A stretch of DNA of 64,000 nt from Sternotherus odoratus (GCA_032164245.1 JAVMKO010000022.1:345772-409771), one strand, 5' to 3'. Positions 34,571-45,445 are shown, counted from the first letter of the stretch. Translations and numbers: made by a program. The notes: generated by a model not told the origin, from the letters alone.

Positions 34571-35299
34571 CTATTGGACATTGTGGTAGGCTGGATCATT
34601 GGCTTGATCCTGCCCAAAATTTTCCATTGACGGGCCAATTGGCCCCAACTCCAGGGAATCTACCCCCGGCTCCTCCTCAGGGGCAGTCTGGGGGGCACTA
34701 GGTCCGGCGTCGGGTTCCCCCAGAGCTCGCCGAGCCCTTGTCCCTCTGGGGCTTACTTGTTCCCCTACCAGCACAACCCTCCGGTACTGGGTCAAAATCT
34801 TCGTCCCCAACTCCTTAGCTGCCCTTCTCTCCCTCCGAGACTTCTTGGGTCCCCCAGGCATGGAAAATAGCTCTGGGTCAAATTCCCGGAAGGCCGGGAG
34901 CCCACGATCCCTTGGCGCCATCTCCTGGATCTCGGCACTAACTCCTTCCGCCTCCCTTCCGGGGAGCAGGCTATCGAACCCTGGGAAGTCTCGCCCAATG
35001 AGGACTGGATAAGGGAGCTTCGGGACTACTCCCACCATTACCTTCGTGGGGTTTCCCAGGATGTCTATACTCACGGGGATGGTGGGGTAATAGTTAACAT
35101 CCCCATGCACACAGGATACTCCTGAGCGCTTGGCCCGGGACAGTTGGTCTCGCCCAACCAGCTTCCCCGAGACCAGCGTGACCGCACTCCCTGAGTCGAC
35201 TAACGCGGTGGTGCTAATGCCGTTCATCTTAACGGGCCGGGTGTATCTATGGGGGGCCATCGCGACCCCCACTTGATTTATCAGGTCACATGGACTTTC
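34571..35299 (-). CDS. Gypsy aspartic protease region
   Basis: The minus-strand frame has a retropepsin-like active site ALVDSGSAVTLV and a second conserved segment PVLIGRDF. The frame can be read upstream to the G-run near 35305, so its true start is by fusion to gag rather than at a methionine. The C-terminal part is acidic and low in similarity, probably a linker. It ends in TAG at 34571-34573, in frame with integrase; read-through or mutation cannot be told apart from one copy. Confidence 0.82.
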   Translation of the reverse strand, partial: ESPCDLINQVGVAMAPHRYTRPVKMNGISTTALVDSGSAVTLVSGKLVGRDQLSRAKRSGVSCVHGDVNYYPTIPVSIDILGNPTKVMVGVVPKLPYPVLIGRDFPGFDSLLPGREAEGVSAEIQEMAPRDRGLPAFREFDPELFSMPGGPKKSRRERRAAKELGTKILTQYRRVVLVGEQVSPRGTRARRALGEPDAGPSAPQTAPEEEPGVDSLELGPIGPSMENFGQDQANDPAYHNVQ

Positions 35300-36291
35300 T
35301 ATCTCCCCCCCCCCCAGTCACATTGCATAGGTTCCACCTGGTTTGGGCACTGGGCAGCTATATGCCCCATTTCCCCACATGCATAACAACGTATACCTGC
35401 TCGGGCTAGTCCCCTGGTTTTCGGGCTGTTAGGCCTTTCCCCCCGAGTCATGTTCCCCCAGTCCCCAAGCTTCTCCACGCTCTCAGGCTGATCCCCAGCC
35501 TCTTTTCCTCCTTCCAGATATCGGCTTGGAGTCATGGTAATCCGGGGTTTTGGCCCTGAGACTTGCCTCCTATTCGGGCGCGTTCCTTCCTTGGTAGTCC
35601 GAGGCAACTCTTGGGAGGCTAGGTGTCTTTCCACGAGGGCTAGTAGTTCATCATAGGAGGAGGGATCGTTCTTACGGACCCACCCCCTTATGTCGGGTGG
35701 CAACCCCCGCATATACCTGTCCCGGACTAGGATTTCTACCACTTTCTCGGGGCCATGAGTCTCGGGCCGCAGCCACTTCCGGGCGAGGTGGATCAAGTCG
35801 AACAGCTGGGTCCCCGGTGCCTTGTCGGCCTTGTACCTCCATTCGTGGAACCGCTGGGCCCTCAGGGCTGGCGTCACTCCCGCCCTTGCCAGGATCTCGG
35901 CCTTTAGCTGGGGATAATCCGCCGCTGCCTCGGTTGCCAAGTCAAAATAGTCCTTCTGGGCCTCCCGACACAGAAAGGGGGCCAGGATGCTCGCCCACTG
36001 CTCCCGGGGCCAGGCCTCTCGCAGGGCTATCCTCTCAAATGCAAGAAGGTAGGCCTCGGTATCGTCGTCTGCTGTCATTTTCTGTAAGTAGTTGCCTGCC
36101 CTCAGTGGCCGGGGGTCGGGGCCCCCACGGGCCATGGTGCCCATGACTTTTATATGTTTTGTTAGCTCTTGCAGTGTAGCTCGGTCCTGGGCTGCCTGGG
36201 ACATCAGCAACTGGTTAGTCTCTTGCTGCACTCGCACTGCTTCTTGTTGGGCTGCAGTGGCCTGGACCAGTGCCTTCACCACCTCCTCCAT
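35299..36291 (-). CDS. Gypsy Gag with SCAN-like capsid and zinc knuckle
   Basis: I chose the ATG at 36291 ([19 protein letters not shown]); the frame is open further upstream only through non-ATG codons. An N-terminal coiled-coil-like segment is followed, at about residues 80-215, by a capsid region resembling the SCAN domain: [56 protein letters not shown]-terminal CCHC knuckle reads [18 protein letters not shown] domains of vertebrate transcription factors are thought to derive from the Gag of Gmr1-like elements, which agrees with the integrase-first order. The frame differs from that of pol; an 11-base G run (minus strand, 35305-35315) lies at the changeover. Confidence 0.88.
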   Translation of the reverse strand: MEEVVKALVQATAAQQEAVRVQQETNQLLMSQAAQDRATLQELTKHIKVMGTMARGGPDPRPLRAGNYLQKMTADDDTEAYLLAFERIALREAWPREQWASILAPFLCREAQKDYFDLATEAAADYPQLKAEILARAGVTPALRAQRFHEWRYKADKAPGTQLFDLIHLARKWLRPETHGPEKVVEILVRDRYMRGLPPDIRGWVRKNDPSSYDELLALVERHLASQELPRTTKEGTRPNRRQVSGPKPRITMTPSRYLEGGKEAGDQPESVEKLGDWGNMTRGERPNSPKTRGLARAGIRCYACGEMGHIAAQCPNQVEPMQCDWGGGR

Positions 36292-36361
36292 TTTAAATTT
36301 TTTTTTTTTGAGCGGGCCTTTGCCTTGCCCGAGAGGACTGGCCACCGAGTCTACTCACTGC

Positions 36362-36379
36362 ATCCCACCTCTGACACCA
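36362..36379 (-). promoter_or_regulatory. Gypsy primer-binding site, probably tRNA-Leu
   Basis: On the minus strand TGGTGTCAGAGGTGGGAT lies two bases inside the 5' LTR. It resembles the complement of tRNA-Leu 3' ends (TGGTGTCAGGAGTGGGAT) with two differences. Confidence 0.7.
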
Positions 36380-36381
36380 TG

Positions 36382-36774
36382 TGTGACAAGGTGGCTCCTC
36401 AGACTCCCTGGACTCAGGCCCTTTAGCCGTTCTCTTCTGGCTGGGGTTTGGCTCCCAGCTGGCTAGGAAGAGCTAACTCCCTCCTTCCTGCTTTCCTGTC
36501 TGCTGGCAGCCTCTCTGTCTCTGTCTCTCGCTCTCCTTCACTCCTCTCTGCTCTCACCAAACTCACTCTTCTTATTCCTCCTGCCTCCAAACTCACTCCA
36601 CAACTCCCACACTCTTCTCTGGGGAGGAGTCCTTTTAAAGGGCTCTGCCAGCCTCCTTAACTGGCCTCAGCTGGCCCTGCTTCTGGCAGCCTTGTTCAGC
36701 TGGATCCAATTAAACTGCAGTTATCCCTCTCACCACAACCTTTTCTGGCCCTCGCCTGCCCTGGGTTTACCACA
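36382..36774 (-). repeat. Gypsy 5' LTR
   Basis: Partner of 31478-31870, with five differences in 393 bp. It is followed by the ATAT target duplication and then satellite A. Confidence 0.95.
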
Positions 36775-36778
36775 ATAT

Positions 36779-39700
36779 GAACAATTTTTTGCTAATGCTC
36801 CTAGCACCAAATTGACAATGCAATCTACATCTACATGTATTTTGAATGTATAGCTGAGCTTTTGTTACAGATCCATTCATGAAAATTACTTTATATAAGA
36901 CAATTTTCCCTATTACTGCTATCGCCATTCTGATAATGCAATCCATATCAGCATGTCATTTGAATGTATTACTGAACTTTTACCACAAATTCGTTCGTGA
37001 AAATTTATTTCTATGAGCAATGTTTCCCCTCTTACTGCTAGCGCCAAACTGACAATGCAATCTACATCTACATGTAGTTTGAATGTATTGCTGAGCTTTT
37101 GGTACAGATCCATTCGTGAAAATGACTTTATATGAGCAAATTTTCCCTATTATTGCTATCACCACTCCGACAATGCAATCCATATCAGCATGTCATTTGA
37201 ATGTATTACTGAACTTTTACCACAGATCCGTTCTTGAAAATTTCTTTATCTGAGTATATTTTTTCCTATTACTGCCAATGCGATTCTGAAAATTCAATCA
37301 ATATCTGTATTTCATTTGAATGTATCACTGAATTTTAAAAATGGATCCGTTCCTGAAAATTTCTTTATATGAGCAACTTTTCCCCACTTACTGCTAGCAC
37401 CAAACTGACAATGCAATCTACATTTACATTTAGTTTGAATGTATTGCTGAACTTTTGGTACAGATTGGTTCTTTAAAAATTCTTTATATAAGCAATTTTT
37501 TTCCTATTACTGCCAATGCCATTCTGAAAATGCAATCCAAATCTACATGTCATTTGAATGTATTACTGAACTTTTACAACGGAACCGTTTGTGAAAATTT
37601 CTTTATATGAACAATTTTCCCCTATTACTGCTATCGCCATTCTGATAATGCAATCCATATCAGCATGGCATTTGAATGTATTACTGAACTTTTACAACGG
37701 ATTCGTTCGTGAAAATTTCTTTCTATGAGCAATGTTTCCCCTCTTACTGCTAGCGCCAAACTGAGAATGCAATCTACATGTAGTTTGAATGTATTGCTGA
37801 GCTTTTGGTACAGATCCATTCGTGAAAATGACTTTATATGAGCAAATTTTCCCTATTATTGCTATCACCACTCCGACAATGCAATCCATATCAGCATGTC
37901 ATTTGAATGTATTACTGAACTTTTACAACGGAACCATTTGTGAAAATTTCTTTATATGAACAATTTTTCCCTATTGCTGCTAGCACCAAATTGACAATGC
38001 AATCTACATCTACATGTATTTTGAATGTATTACTGAACTTTTACAACAGAACCGTTTGTGAAAATTTCTTTATATGAACAATTTTTCCCTATTACTTCCA
38101 ATGCGATTCTGAAAATTCAATCAATATCAGTAATTCATTTGAATGTATCACTGAATTTTAAAAATGGATCCATTCCTGAAAATTTCTTTATATGAGCAAC
38201 TTTTCCCCACTTACTGCTAGCGCCAAACTGACAATGCAATCTACATCTACATGTAGTTTGAATGTTTTCCTGAGCTTTTGGTACAGATCCATTTGTGAAA
38301 TTGACTTTATATGAGCAAATTTTCCCTATTATTGCTATCACCACTCCGACAATGCAATCCATATCAGCATGTCATTTGAATGTATTACTGAACTTTTACC
38401 ACAGATCCGTTCTTGAAAATTTCTTTATCTGAGTAATTTTTTTTCCTATTACTGCCAATGCGATTCTGAAAATTCAATCAATATCAGTATTTCATTTGAA
38501 TGTATCACTGAATTTTAAAAATGGATCCGTTCCTGAAAATTTCTTTATATGAGCAACTTTTCCCCACTTACTGCTAGCGCCAAACTGACAATGCAATCTA
38601 CATCTACATGTAGTTTGAATGTTTTCCTGAGCTTTTGTTACAGATCCGTTCATGAAAATTACTTTATATGAGCCAATTTTCCCTATTACTGGTATCGCCA
38701 TTGTGATAATGCAATCCATATCAGCATGTCATTTGAATGTATTACTGAACTTTTACTACGGATTCGTTCATGAAAATATCTTTCTATGAGCAATGTTTTC
38801 CCTCTTACTGCTAGCGCCAAACTGACAATGCAATCTACATTTACATTTAGTTTGAATGTATTGCTGAACTTTTGGTACAGATTGGTTCTTTAAAAATTCT
38901 TTATATAAGCAATTTTTTTCCTATTACTGCCAATGCCATTCTGAAAATGCAATCCAAATCTACATGTCATTTGAATGTATTACTGAACTTTTACAACGGA
39001 ACCGTTTGTGAAAATTTCTTTATATGAACAATTTTTCCCTATTGCTGCTAGCACCAAATTGACAATGCAATCTACATCTATATGTATTTTGAATGTATTA
39101 CTGAACTTTTACAAAGGAACCGTTTGTGAAAATTTCTTTATATGAGCCAATTTTCCCTATTACTGCTATCGCCATTTTGATAATGCAATCCATATCAGCA
39201 TGTCATTTGAATGTATTACTGAACTTTTACCACGGATTCGTTTGTGAAAATTTCTTTATATGAGCAACTTTTCCGCACTTACTGCTAGCGCCAAACTGCC
39301 AATGTAATCCACATTTACATGTAGTTTGAATGTATTGCTGAGCTTTTGGTACAGATCCATTCGTGAAAAATGACTTTATATGAGCAAATTTTCCCTATTA
39401 TTGCTATCACCATTCTGATAATTCAATCCATATCAGCATGTCATTTGAATGTATTACTGAACTTTTACCACGGATTCGTTCGTGAAAATTTCTTTATATG
39501 ACCAACTTTTCCCCACTTACTGCTAGCGCCAAACTGCCAATGTAATCTACATTTACATGTAGTTTGAATGTATTGCTGAGCTTTTGGTACAGATCCGTTT
39601 GTGAAAATTACTTTATATGGGCCAATTTTCCCTATTATTGCTATCGCCATTCTGATAATGCAATCCATATCAGCATGTCATTTGAATGTGTTACTGAACT

Positions 39701-40367
39701 TTTACCACGGATTCGTTCGTTAAAATTTCTTTCTATGAGCAATGTTTCCCCTCTTACTGCTATCGCCAAACTGACAATGCAATCTACATTTACATTTAGT
39801 TTGAATGTATTGCTGAACTTTTGGTACAGATTGGTTCTTTAAAAATTCTTTATATAAGCAATTTTTTTTCCTATTCCTGCCAATGCCATTCTGAAAATGC
39901 AATCCAAATCTACATGTCATTTGAATGTATTACTGAACTTTTACAACGGAACCGTTTGTGAAAATTTCTTTATATGAACAATTTTTCCCTATTGCTTCTA
40001 GCACCAAATTGACAATGCAATCTACATCTACATGTATTTTGAATGTATTACTGAACTTTTACAACAGATTCGTTTGTGAAAATTTCTTTATATGAACAAT
40101 TTTTCCCTATTGCTGCTAGCACCAAATTGACAATGTAATCTACATCTACATGTAGTTTGCTGAGCTTTTGGTACAGATCCATTAGTGAAAATGACTTTAT
40201 ATGAGCCAATTTTCCCTATTACTGCTGTCGCCATTCTGATAATGCAATCCATATCAGCATGTCATTTGAATGTATTACTGAACTTTTACCACGGATTCGT
40301 TCGTGAAAATTTCTTTCTATGAGCAATGTTTCCCCTCTTACTGCTAGCACCAAACTGACAATGCAAT
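36779..40367 (+). repeat. Satellite A array
   Basis: Well-kept 118-119-bp monomers with clear variant types: a TACCACGGATTCG/CTAGCGCCAAACTG type, a GGTACAGATCC/TATCACCACTCCG type, and a GGTACAGATTGG/CCAATGCCATTC type. Groups of two or three variants recur, suggesting higher-order units of about 240-360 bp. The repeated short minus-strand frames starting near CATTGTCGGAGTGG are by-products of the monomer and are not genes. Confidence 0.9.
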
Positions 40368-40703
40368 TTAAAATTTTTATTAAAGCTAATGTTCAACATG
40401 GAAACATACACAGATTGAGAGGTTAGGTACTGGACATCTGGGGTCAGGCTGGAGTTATGGGCGATTGTAGGTAGTAGTTACAGGTTTTACAGGGCACATG
40501 CATATCACATATCCAGCATAGCTCCAGATTGGGGTGTGGGAGTTTTTAAAGTGTCAGTCTATAGGTGAGTTCGGGTAGACCACCCATGGGGTGTAGTGAA
40601 GGTCCGAGTCAGTGGTGGTTCAGGCAATAAGTACATGGGTGGGCGCGTCCCTCTGTTGGTCAGGGAAGGGGGGGTGGGTTGTTTCCCTGGTCGTCGGTCT
40701 CGG
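40368..40703 (-). other. Utopia-like LINE 3' UTR
   Basis: Non-coding sequence after the stop at 40704, ending in an A/T-rich tail next to satellite A. It should hold the RNA structure recognised by the element's own reverse transcriptase. Confidence 0.65.
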
Positions 40704-43700
40704 CTACTCGACCTGGTACTGGCGATGTCCCGTGATGTGTTCCGTGTATATGTCTCTGGACCACCTGATGGTATCTGACACCATGAGCTGTCTCATGAGC
40801 CGGGCGTAGCGCTGACCGATGCCGCACGCTCTCAGAACCGGCTCGTTGCAGGGGTCCCATGCACCCAGGGCTCCTACGATCAGGGCGTGGAGCTGCACCT
40901 CATAGCCCTGCGCTCTCAGGGTGTCAGCCAGCGGGGTGTACTTCAGCGCCTTCCGAGCTCGGGCCTCATGGAAGGCCGGTGACCGGTTTTCGAATGGCAC
41001 CGTGACATCCACTATGATGACCTTCTTCGTCTCTGTGTTGGTCACGACGATGTCGGGTCGCAGTCGACTGTCTGTCCCGGGGATGGCGGAGTTGACGGAG
41101 ATCTTCCCCAGGGATGGTGGGATGGCTTTCGCCAGTCGGTTCTGGATGGCATTGTGGCGGTGCTGCCAGGCTCTGGAGTGCGGCTTGCATCCACACAGGA
41201 CGTGGGGCAATGTCTCGTTGACGTAGCCGCACCTCCTGCAGCGCTTGTCCCGATTGCCATGGCGGATGGCTCCATTGAGGGGAACGCAGTTGAGTCGGGC
41301 CCGGTGGATGAACCGCCAGTCGGCGAACCTGGTGAAGCTTCCCCCGTGGAGGAAGTGGTTGCTGGCGTCCCACTTGCTGGACACCTCAAACACCTTGCCC
41401 TGGTCTGGCTTCCGCTTCAGGTTCTCAGTGTAGTAGAAGCGGATGGTGTCTTTCAGGGTCCTTTCCAGCATCGTTCTGGCGGTTGGGGTGACGATGGTGT
41501 GGTCCGGGGTCTTTATGCGGGGCACTAGTATTCCCAGTTCCCGGCGCTCCTCGCACCAACTCCAGCGGCAGCCGATCCTCTTCCCTAGACGTCTCGAGGC
41601 GTTACGGGCACGGGTCCAGAGAGAGGACAGGTCTCCCCCCTCTCTCCCGAATTCGGCTTCCATGGAGCCACTGAGGTAGGTGGCGATGTCCTGCTCGGAG
41701 GGGGTCCTGATGATTCGTTTCCTGACAGCGTTCCGTACGGCTTCCTCCGCGATGCTCCTCACCGTCGGGTCCGGGCACGTCAGGAGGCGGAAGGCGTGGG
41801 TGATCACCGCCATGTCGCACAGGTCACCCATCCGGGGTACGTTGGCACCGCCCTGCCTGTGGGAGATGTAGACGATGTCGGCGCTGGCCCTCTGGGGAAG
41901 GTAGAGCCATTTCTTCACCAGCTGTCTGATGGTCCTATCGGCCTTGTTCAGGGGCACCTTGGCTACGGCCGATCCCCTGAGGACGAAGGAGATGCGGGGG
42001 ATCAGGAAGGTATTGAGGGCGTTGATCTTTTGCCAGGGGGCGAGCAGGGAGGAGTCGATTTGGGCCGCGTCCCGCAGGATCTCCGCGATGGTGTCTTCAG
42101 GGGTCTGTCGGACGCGGACTCCTGTGGGTGTCCCCAGGTGTTGATATACCTCTCCCTCCTCGAGGGAGGCCATGGGCTCGCCCTGGATCAGGAGCCGTGA
42201 AGCTTGGACCAGAGCCTTGGTGTTGCCTGTCACGTGGAGGGAGGCACATTTTTTGGGGTTGAAGCGGAGGCCCATCCACTCGGCGGCTTGGCTGGCAACG
42301 TCGAGCATCCCCTGGAGGCTTTCTGAGCTGTCGGCAATCAGGGCCAGATCGTCGGCATAGGCCAGGATGCTGATTCTTTTGCCGTGGAGGTCGAAGCCGG
42401 CTGAGCCGCTGGAGACAGCTCGGATGAGCGGTTCCATGGCCAGGTTGAAGATGATGGGGCTGAGGGGGCAGCCCTGTTTCACGCCACAGCGGATGGTGAT
42501 GGCGTCAGTCTCTCCGTCCGTGGTGCGGATGGTGGTGGTGCAGTCCTCGTAGAGGTCCCGGAGGATCTGGAGGAAGGTTTCCGGCATCCCAAACTCTCTC
42601 AGGGTGGCGAAGATGTGGTGGTGGGGTATGGACCCGAAGGCATTGCTCAGGTCGAGCCATGCTACGGCGCACTGCTTCCTGGACCTCCTGGCTTCCTGGA
42701 TTGCCGTCTGAAGGAGGAAGTTGTGCTCATAGCACCCTTCACAGGACATGAAGCTCTTTTGTGCTGAGCTGACTGCGCCCCCGCAGATTGACCAGTCCGT
42801 GATCCTTGCCGCAAGGCAGCTGGCGTACAGCTTGTAGATGGTGGAGCACAGGGAGATGGGCCTCCAGTTGCCGGGGTCATCTCGTTCACCTTTTTTGTGG
42901 ATGAGAACGGTCATGGACTTTTTCCAGGAGCGGGGGGTGCGGTGGAACTGCTTGCATTTGTTGAAGATGGCAGAAAGCACCAGACAGCCAGGGTCTTGTT
43001 TTTTCAGCATGTTGTAGCGAATGCCATCTTTTCCAGGGGCGGTGTTTTTGGTCCTTACAAGCTTTGCTAGCACCTCCTCTGGGGAGAAGTCTCGCTCCAG
43101 GTCCTCAGTGGGGTCGATCCGGGGTAGCGGGGGGAGGCACTCCGGGCGTCGGGCGTCAGTCTGGGCTTCACGATCGAATACATCCCTGAAGTACGAGTAG
43201 AGTCTCTGGGGCTGGATGGTGCAGTAGGGGGAGGTCTCATCGAGGATTTCCCTCATGGCTTTTGGGCGGTTTCTCCTGTATAGCTTCTGGATACGGGATG
43301 CGGCTGCCGGGTCGAAGCAGCGGCTGGCGTTCCCTCTCCTGCCCTGTCTGGTGTTACGGCTCGGTGCGGGGAATCTGGTCTTGGTCCGTGTGCCTTCCTG
43401 GGGTTCCCTTCTTCCGGTTGTGGTTTCTGCTGACAGTTCTGTGGTCAGCCTGTCCATCATGGTGTTGAAGTCCTCAAAGTTATCAGCCTTCACCAGCTCC
43501 TCTATCCAGGTGGATTGCCACGGTGTGGCGACCCTCACCCGTGGCTGTCGCTCCTCCCATTGTGTTGTCTCCACAGGATCGGGTGCTATGGGGGCAGTCT
43601 GTGGCCTGGTCTCTCGGGCTGGGGGAGGATGGAGAGGTGAGTCTTGGGGTGTGCATCCTGTGTGAGCATCTCTCAGTGTTTCGGGTGCAGTGCTGCCATC

Positions 43701-44180
43701 TCCGGGAGGGAGTGGGGTTCTGGAAGCACCGGTGCTGGATGTTCGGGGGGCACTGTCGTGTCTGGAAGCGCTGGGTATGGTCCTGGTTCTCCTGCAGGTG
43801 GTATCCGGCTGAGGGGTCCTTAGTGGAGCATGGGATTTTTGGCGATCAGCGTCTTTCTGGGCAGCCTTGGAGGAGGTGCTGGGTGGTGTGGGGGTGGGGT
43901 CCAGCCGTGTGACCTGGGGGCTGTGGGTGGCTTCTTTGGCTGGGAATCGCTGGGTGATGCGGGGAGTGGTGTTCGTGGCTCCTATGGTAGGTCGGTGTGA
44001 GGTTATCAGCGGTGGAGCACTGCCTCGTCTCATGTCTGTATCGTGCCGGACGGACTTTATGAAGTCGCTGAGGCGTCTGGTGAGGTTGCTGACTTGTGAG
44101 GTGGCGGCAATCCCCCTCCCGGCAGGGTCCCGCATGGGGATTCTGGAGACAGGGCTGGGTTTTTTGGTGGTGTCATCTTG
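40704..44180 (-). CDS. Utopia-like LINE reverse transcriptase and restriction-like endonuclease
   Basis: About 1150 codons on the minus strand. After a low-complexity linker, the RT shows MTVLIHKKGERDDPGNWRPI, CAVAWLDLSNAFGSIPHHHI with the first catalytic Asp, GVKQGCPLSPIIFNLAMEPL, and ILAYADDLALIAD (YADD box), at about residues 400-620 from the Met at 44135. The C-terminus has CRRCGYVNETLPHVLCGCKPH (a CCHC motif) and the endonuclease core LRPDIVVTNTETKKVIIVDV, with the spaced PD...D catalytic residues. The enzyme nicks target DNA and copies the RNA from the nick. The frame is continuous with the zinc-finger segment upstream apart from a TGA at 44181-44183. Confidence 0.92.
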   Translation of the reverse strand, partial: QDDTTKKPSPVSRIPMRDPAGRGIAATSQVSNLTRRLSDFIKSVRHDTDMRRGSAPPLITSHRPTIGATNTTPRITQRFPAKEATHSPQVTRLDPTPTPPSTSSKAAQKDADRQKSHAPLRTPQPDTTCRRTRTIPSASRHDSAPRTSSTGASRTPLPPGDGSTAPETLRDAHTGCTPQDSPLHPPPARETRPQTAPIAPDPVETTQWEERQPRVRVATPWQSTWIEELVKADNFEDFNTMMDRLTTELSAETTTGRREPQEGTRTKTRFPAPSRNTRQGRRGNASRCFDPAAASRIQKLYRRNRPKAMREILDETSPYCTIQPQRLYSYFRDVFDREAQTDARRPECLPPLPRIDPTEDLERDFSPEEVLAKLVRTKNTAPGKDGIRYNMLKKQDPGCLVLSAIFNKCKQFHRTPRSWKKSMTVLIHKKGERDDPGNWRPISLCSTIYKLYASCLAARITDWSICGGAVSSAQKSFMSCEGCYEHNFLLQTAIQEARRSRKQCAVAWLDLSNAFGSIPHHHIFATLREFGMPETFLQILRDLYEDCTTTIRTTDGETDAITIRCGVKQGCPLSPIIFNLAMEPLIRAVSSGSAGFDLHGKRISILAYADDLALIADSSESLQGMLDVASQAAEWMGLRFNPKKCASLHVTGNTKALVQASRLLIQGEPMASLEEGEVYQHLGTPTGVRVRQTPEDTIAEILRDAAQIDSSLLAPWQKINALNTFLIPRISFVLRGSAVAKVPLNKADRTIRQLVKKWLYLPQRASADIVYISHRQGGANVPRMGDLCDMAVITHAFRLLTCPDPTVRSIAEEAVRNAVRKRIIRTPSEQDIATYLSGSMEAEFGREGGDLSSLWTRARNASRRLGKRIGCRWSWCEERRELGILVPRIKTPDHTIVTPTARTMLERTLKDTIRFYYTENLKRKPDQGKVFEVSSKWDASNHFLHGGSFTRFADWRFIHRARLNCVPLNGAIRHGNRDKRCRRCGYVNETLPHVLCGCKPHSRAWQHRHNAIQNRLAKAIPPSLGKISVNSAIPGTDSRLRPDIVVTNTETKKVIIVDVTVPFENRSPAFHEARARKALKYTPLADTLRAQGYEVQLHALIVGALGAWDPCNEPVLRACGIGQRYARLMRQLMVSDTIRWSRDIYTEHITGHRQYQVE

Positions 44181-44648
44181 TCAGTCAGATCTCGAGGTGG
44201 GGGTTGTATTTCCCTCAGTTGGCCGTTGGTCCCCAATTAGGTGCTCTGGGGATGCTGGCTGGGGTGTTGGAGCTGGAGCATCGGTGGAAGTCAGGGTTGA
44301 AGCCTTCGGTGTGTTAGTGTGATTGTCCTTCGCTGCCATGAGGGGTCCTTTGCATGTGCTTTGATGGTGCTTGCATCTCTTTTGTGTCTCGAAAGGTAGG
44401 TCACAGCGGCTGCATCGGAAGGCGATCCGTTTGTTGTGGGTCTTCCGAGTGTGTTTGCTGAAGGCCCTGAGGGTCCGGACTCCACGGAACGGGCAGCAGA
44501 AGGGACAGAGAAGGAGGCCAGTAGGGATCGGGTACTGGAGGTAGATGCAGTCCTCCTCCCCTTCCTCATTCCCTGTGGGGAGCGTTCCTCTTGGAGCAGC
44601 CTTCCTCTGGGCAGCAGGATGGTCTGTAGCTTCAGGGTCCTGGGTCAT
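44181..44648 (-). CDS. Utopia-like LINE N-terminal zinc-finger segment
   Basis: In the same minus-strand frame as the RT, this part encodes two C2H2-type fingers: CPFCCPFRGVRTLRAFSKH through the next His, and CSRCDLPFETQKRCKHHQS. In LINEs with restriction-like endonucleases such fingers bind the target DNA. The segment ends with TGA at 44181-44183, while the frame and linker composition continue beyond it. It should not be read as a separate cellular zinc-finger gene. Confidence 0.85.
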   Translation of the reverse strand: MTQDPEATDHPAAQRKAAPRGTLPTGNEEGEEDCIYLQYPIPTGLLLCPFCCPFRGVRTLRAFSKHTRKTHNKRIAFRCSRCDLPFETQKRCKHHQSTCKGPLMAAKDNHTNTPKASTLTSTDAPAPTPQPASPEHLIGDQRPTEGNTTPTSRSD

Positions 44649-45040
44649 TGGGGGGCTCCTCGGGCGGCGGCCTCCTGGTCCCGCGTCATCGGGGGGGCTC
44701 CTCGGGCGGCGGCCTCCTGGTCCCGCGTCGTCGGGGGGGCTCCTCGGGCGGCGGCCTCCTGGTCCCGCGTCGTCGGGGGGGTCCTCGGGCGGCGGCCTCC
44801 TGGTCCCGTGTCGTCGGGGGGCTCCTCGGGCGGCGGCCTCCTGGTCCCGTGTCGTCGGGGGGCTCCTCGGGCGGCGGCCTCCTGGTCCCGCATTGTCGGG
44901 GGGGCTCCTCAGGCGGCGGCCTCCTGGTCCCGCGTTGTCGGGGGGGCTCCTCGGGTGGTGGTCTCCTGGTCCGGGGTCGTCGGGGGGGCTCCTCAGGTGG
45001 TGGTCTCCTGGTCCCGCGTCGTCGGGGGGGCTCCCTTTTT
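44648..45040 (-). repeat. About 42-bp tandem repeat inside the LINE N-terminal region, nine copies
   Basis: TCCTGGTCC followed by a CGNNGTCGGGGGGG-type run and CTCCTCGGGCGGCGG repeats nine times. In the minus-strand coding frame it encodes a TRDQEAAARGAP-type repeat. Units alternate between 41 and 42 bp because the G-run has six or seven bases, so the frame slips inside the array. Confidence 0.9.
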
Positions 45041-45445
45041 AGCAGTCTTTGCAGCAGGGCAGTGATCAGCCTTCTGAGCAGTGGGAGCTGTTCTCAGGGA
45101 TTCCTCTTCCTGAGGAGCTGATGAAGTGTTGTGGCTCCTGGATGTGAGGTCCCCAAGAGCCAGCCTTGTGGGGATGGGTCTTGTAAAGATGTCCCTGGGA
45201 TTTTTCAACATCCAAGTGTGGAGTTTTTCATTCTTGCTGGTGGTCCTGGTGACAGGCTTTTGCTGGGCTGTCCTAGAAACAGAAAAAGGAGGAAAAGCAG
45301 CAGCAGCTGAAGTTGAGATTGGAGGTCTTTCTGGAGCAGGTAGAGAGTCCGGTTTTGGATCACAGTTTTCTTCCACAGGAGCAGAGGTAGAGTAGATCTT
45401 CAGAGCAGCATCAATTTTTTCAAAAATATCAGCTGGAGAATCCAT
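45041..45445 (-). CDS. Utopia-like LINE extreme N-terminal segment
   Basis: Starts at ATG 45445 (MDSPADIFEKIDAALKIY); the frame is open a further ten codons upstream to the U2 junction without another ATG. It encodes a Ser/Thr/Pro/Lys-rich stretch without a domain I recognise and then enters the 42-bp repeat. It is in a different frame from the zinc-finger segment, and slippage in the G-runs of the repeat accounts for the difference. This could be the true start of the single LINE protein. Confidence 0.6.

Larger units (their letters stand above)
31478..36774 (-). mobile_element. Gmr1-type Ty3/gypsy LTR retrotransposon
   Basis: A full-length element on the minus strand with 393-bp LTRs (31478-31870, 36382-36774) beginning TGTG and ending CACA. 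It is flanked by ATAT duplications (31474-31477, 36775-36778); removing it restores the satellite CTTTATATGAACAA. Gene order on the minus strand is gag, protease, integrase, reverse transcriptase, RNase H. Having integrase before RT is the mark of Gmr1-like gypsy elements and differs from ordinary gypsy order. The LTRs differ at five positions. Two in-frame stops and a gag/pol frame change mean this copy is probably defective. Confidence 0.93.

Noticed and set aside
36779..40367. A recurring 60-75-residue minus-strand frame in satellite A monomers
   Set aside because: It spans less than two 119-bp monomers, is broken by ordinary monomer variants and shows no start context or conservation beyond the DNA repeat itself.
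44181..44648. A separate cellular zinc-finger gene
   Set aside because: The two fingers are in the same frame and orientation as the downstream LINE reverse transcriptase and are separated from it by a single stop; they are the LINE's own DNA-binding part.
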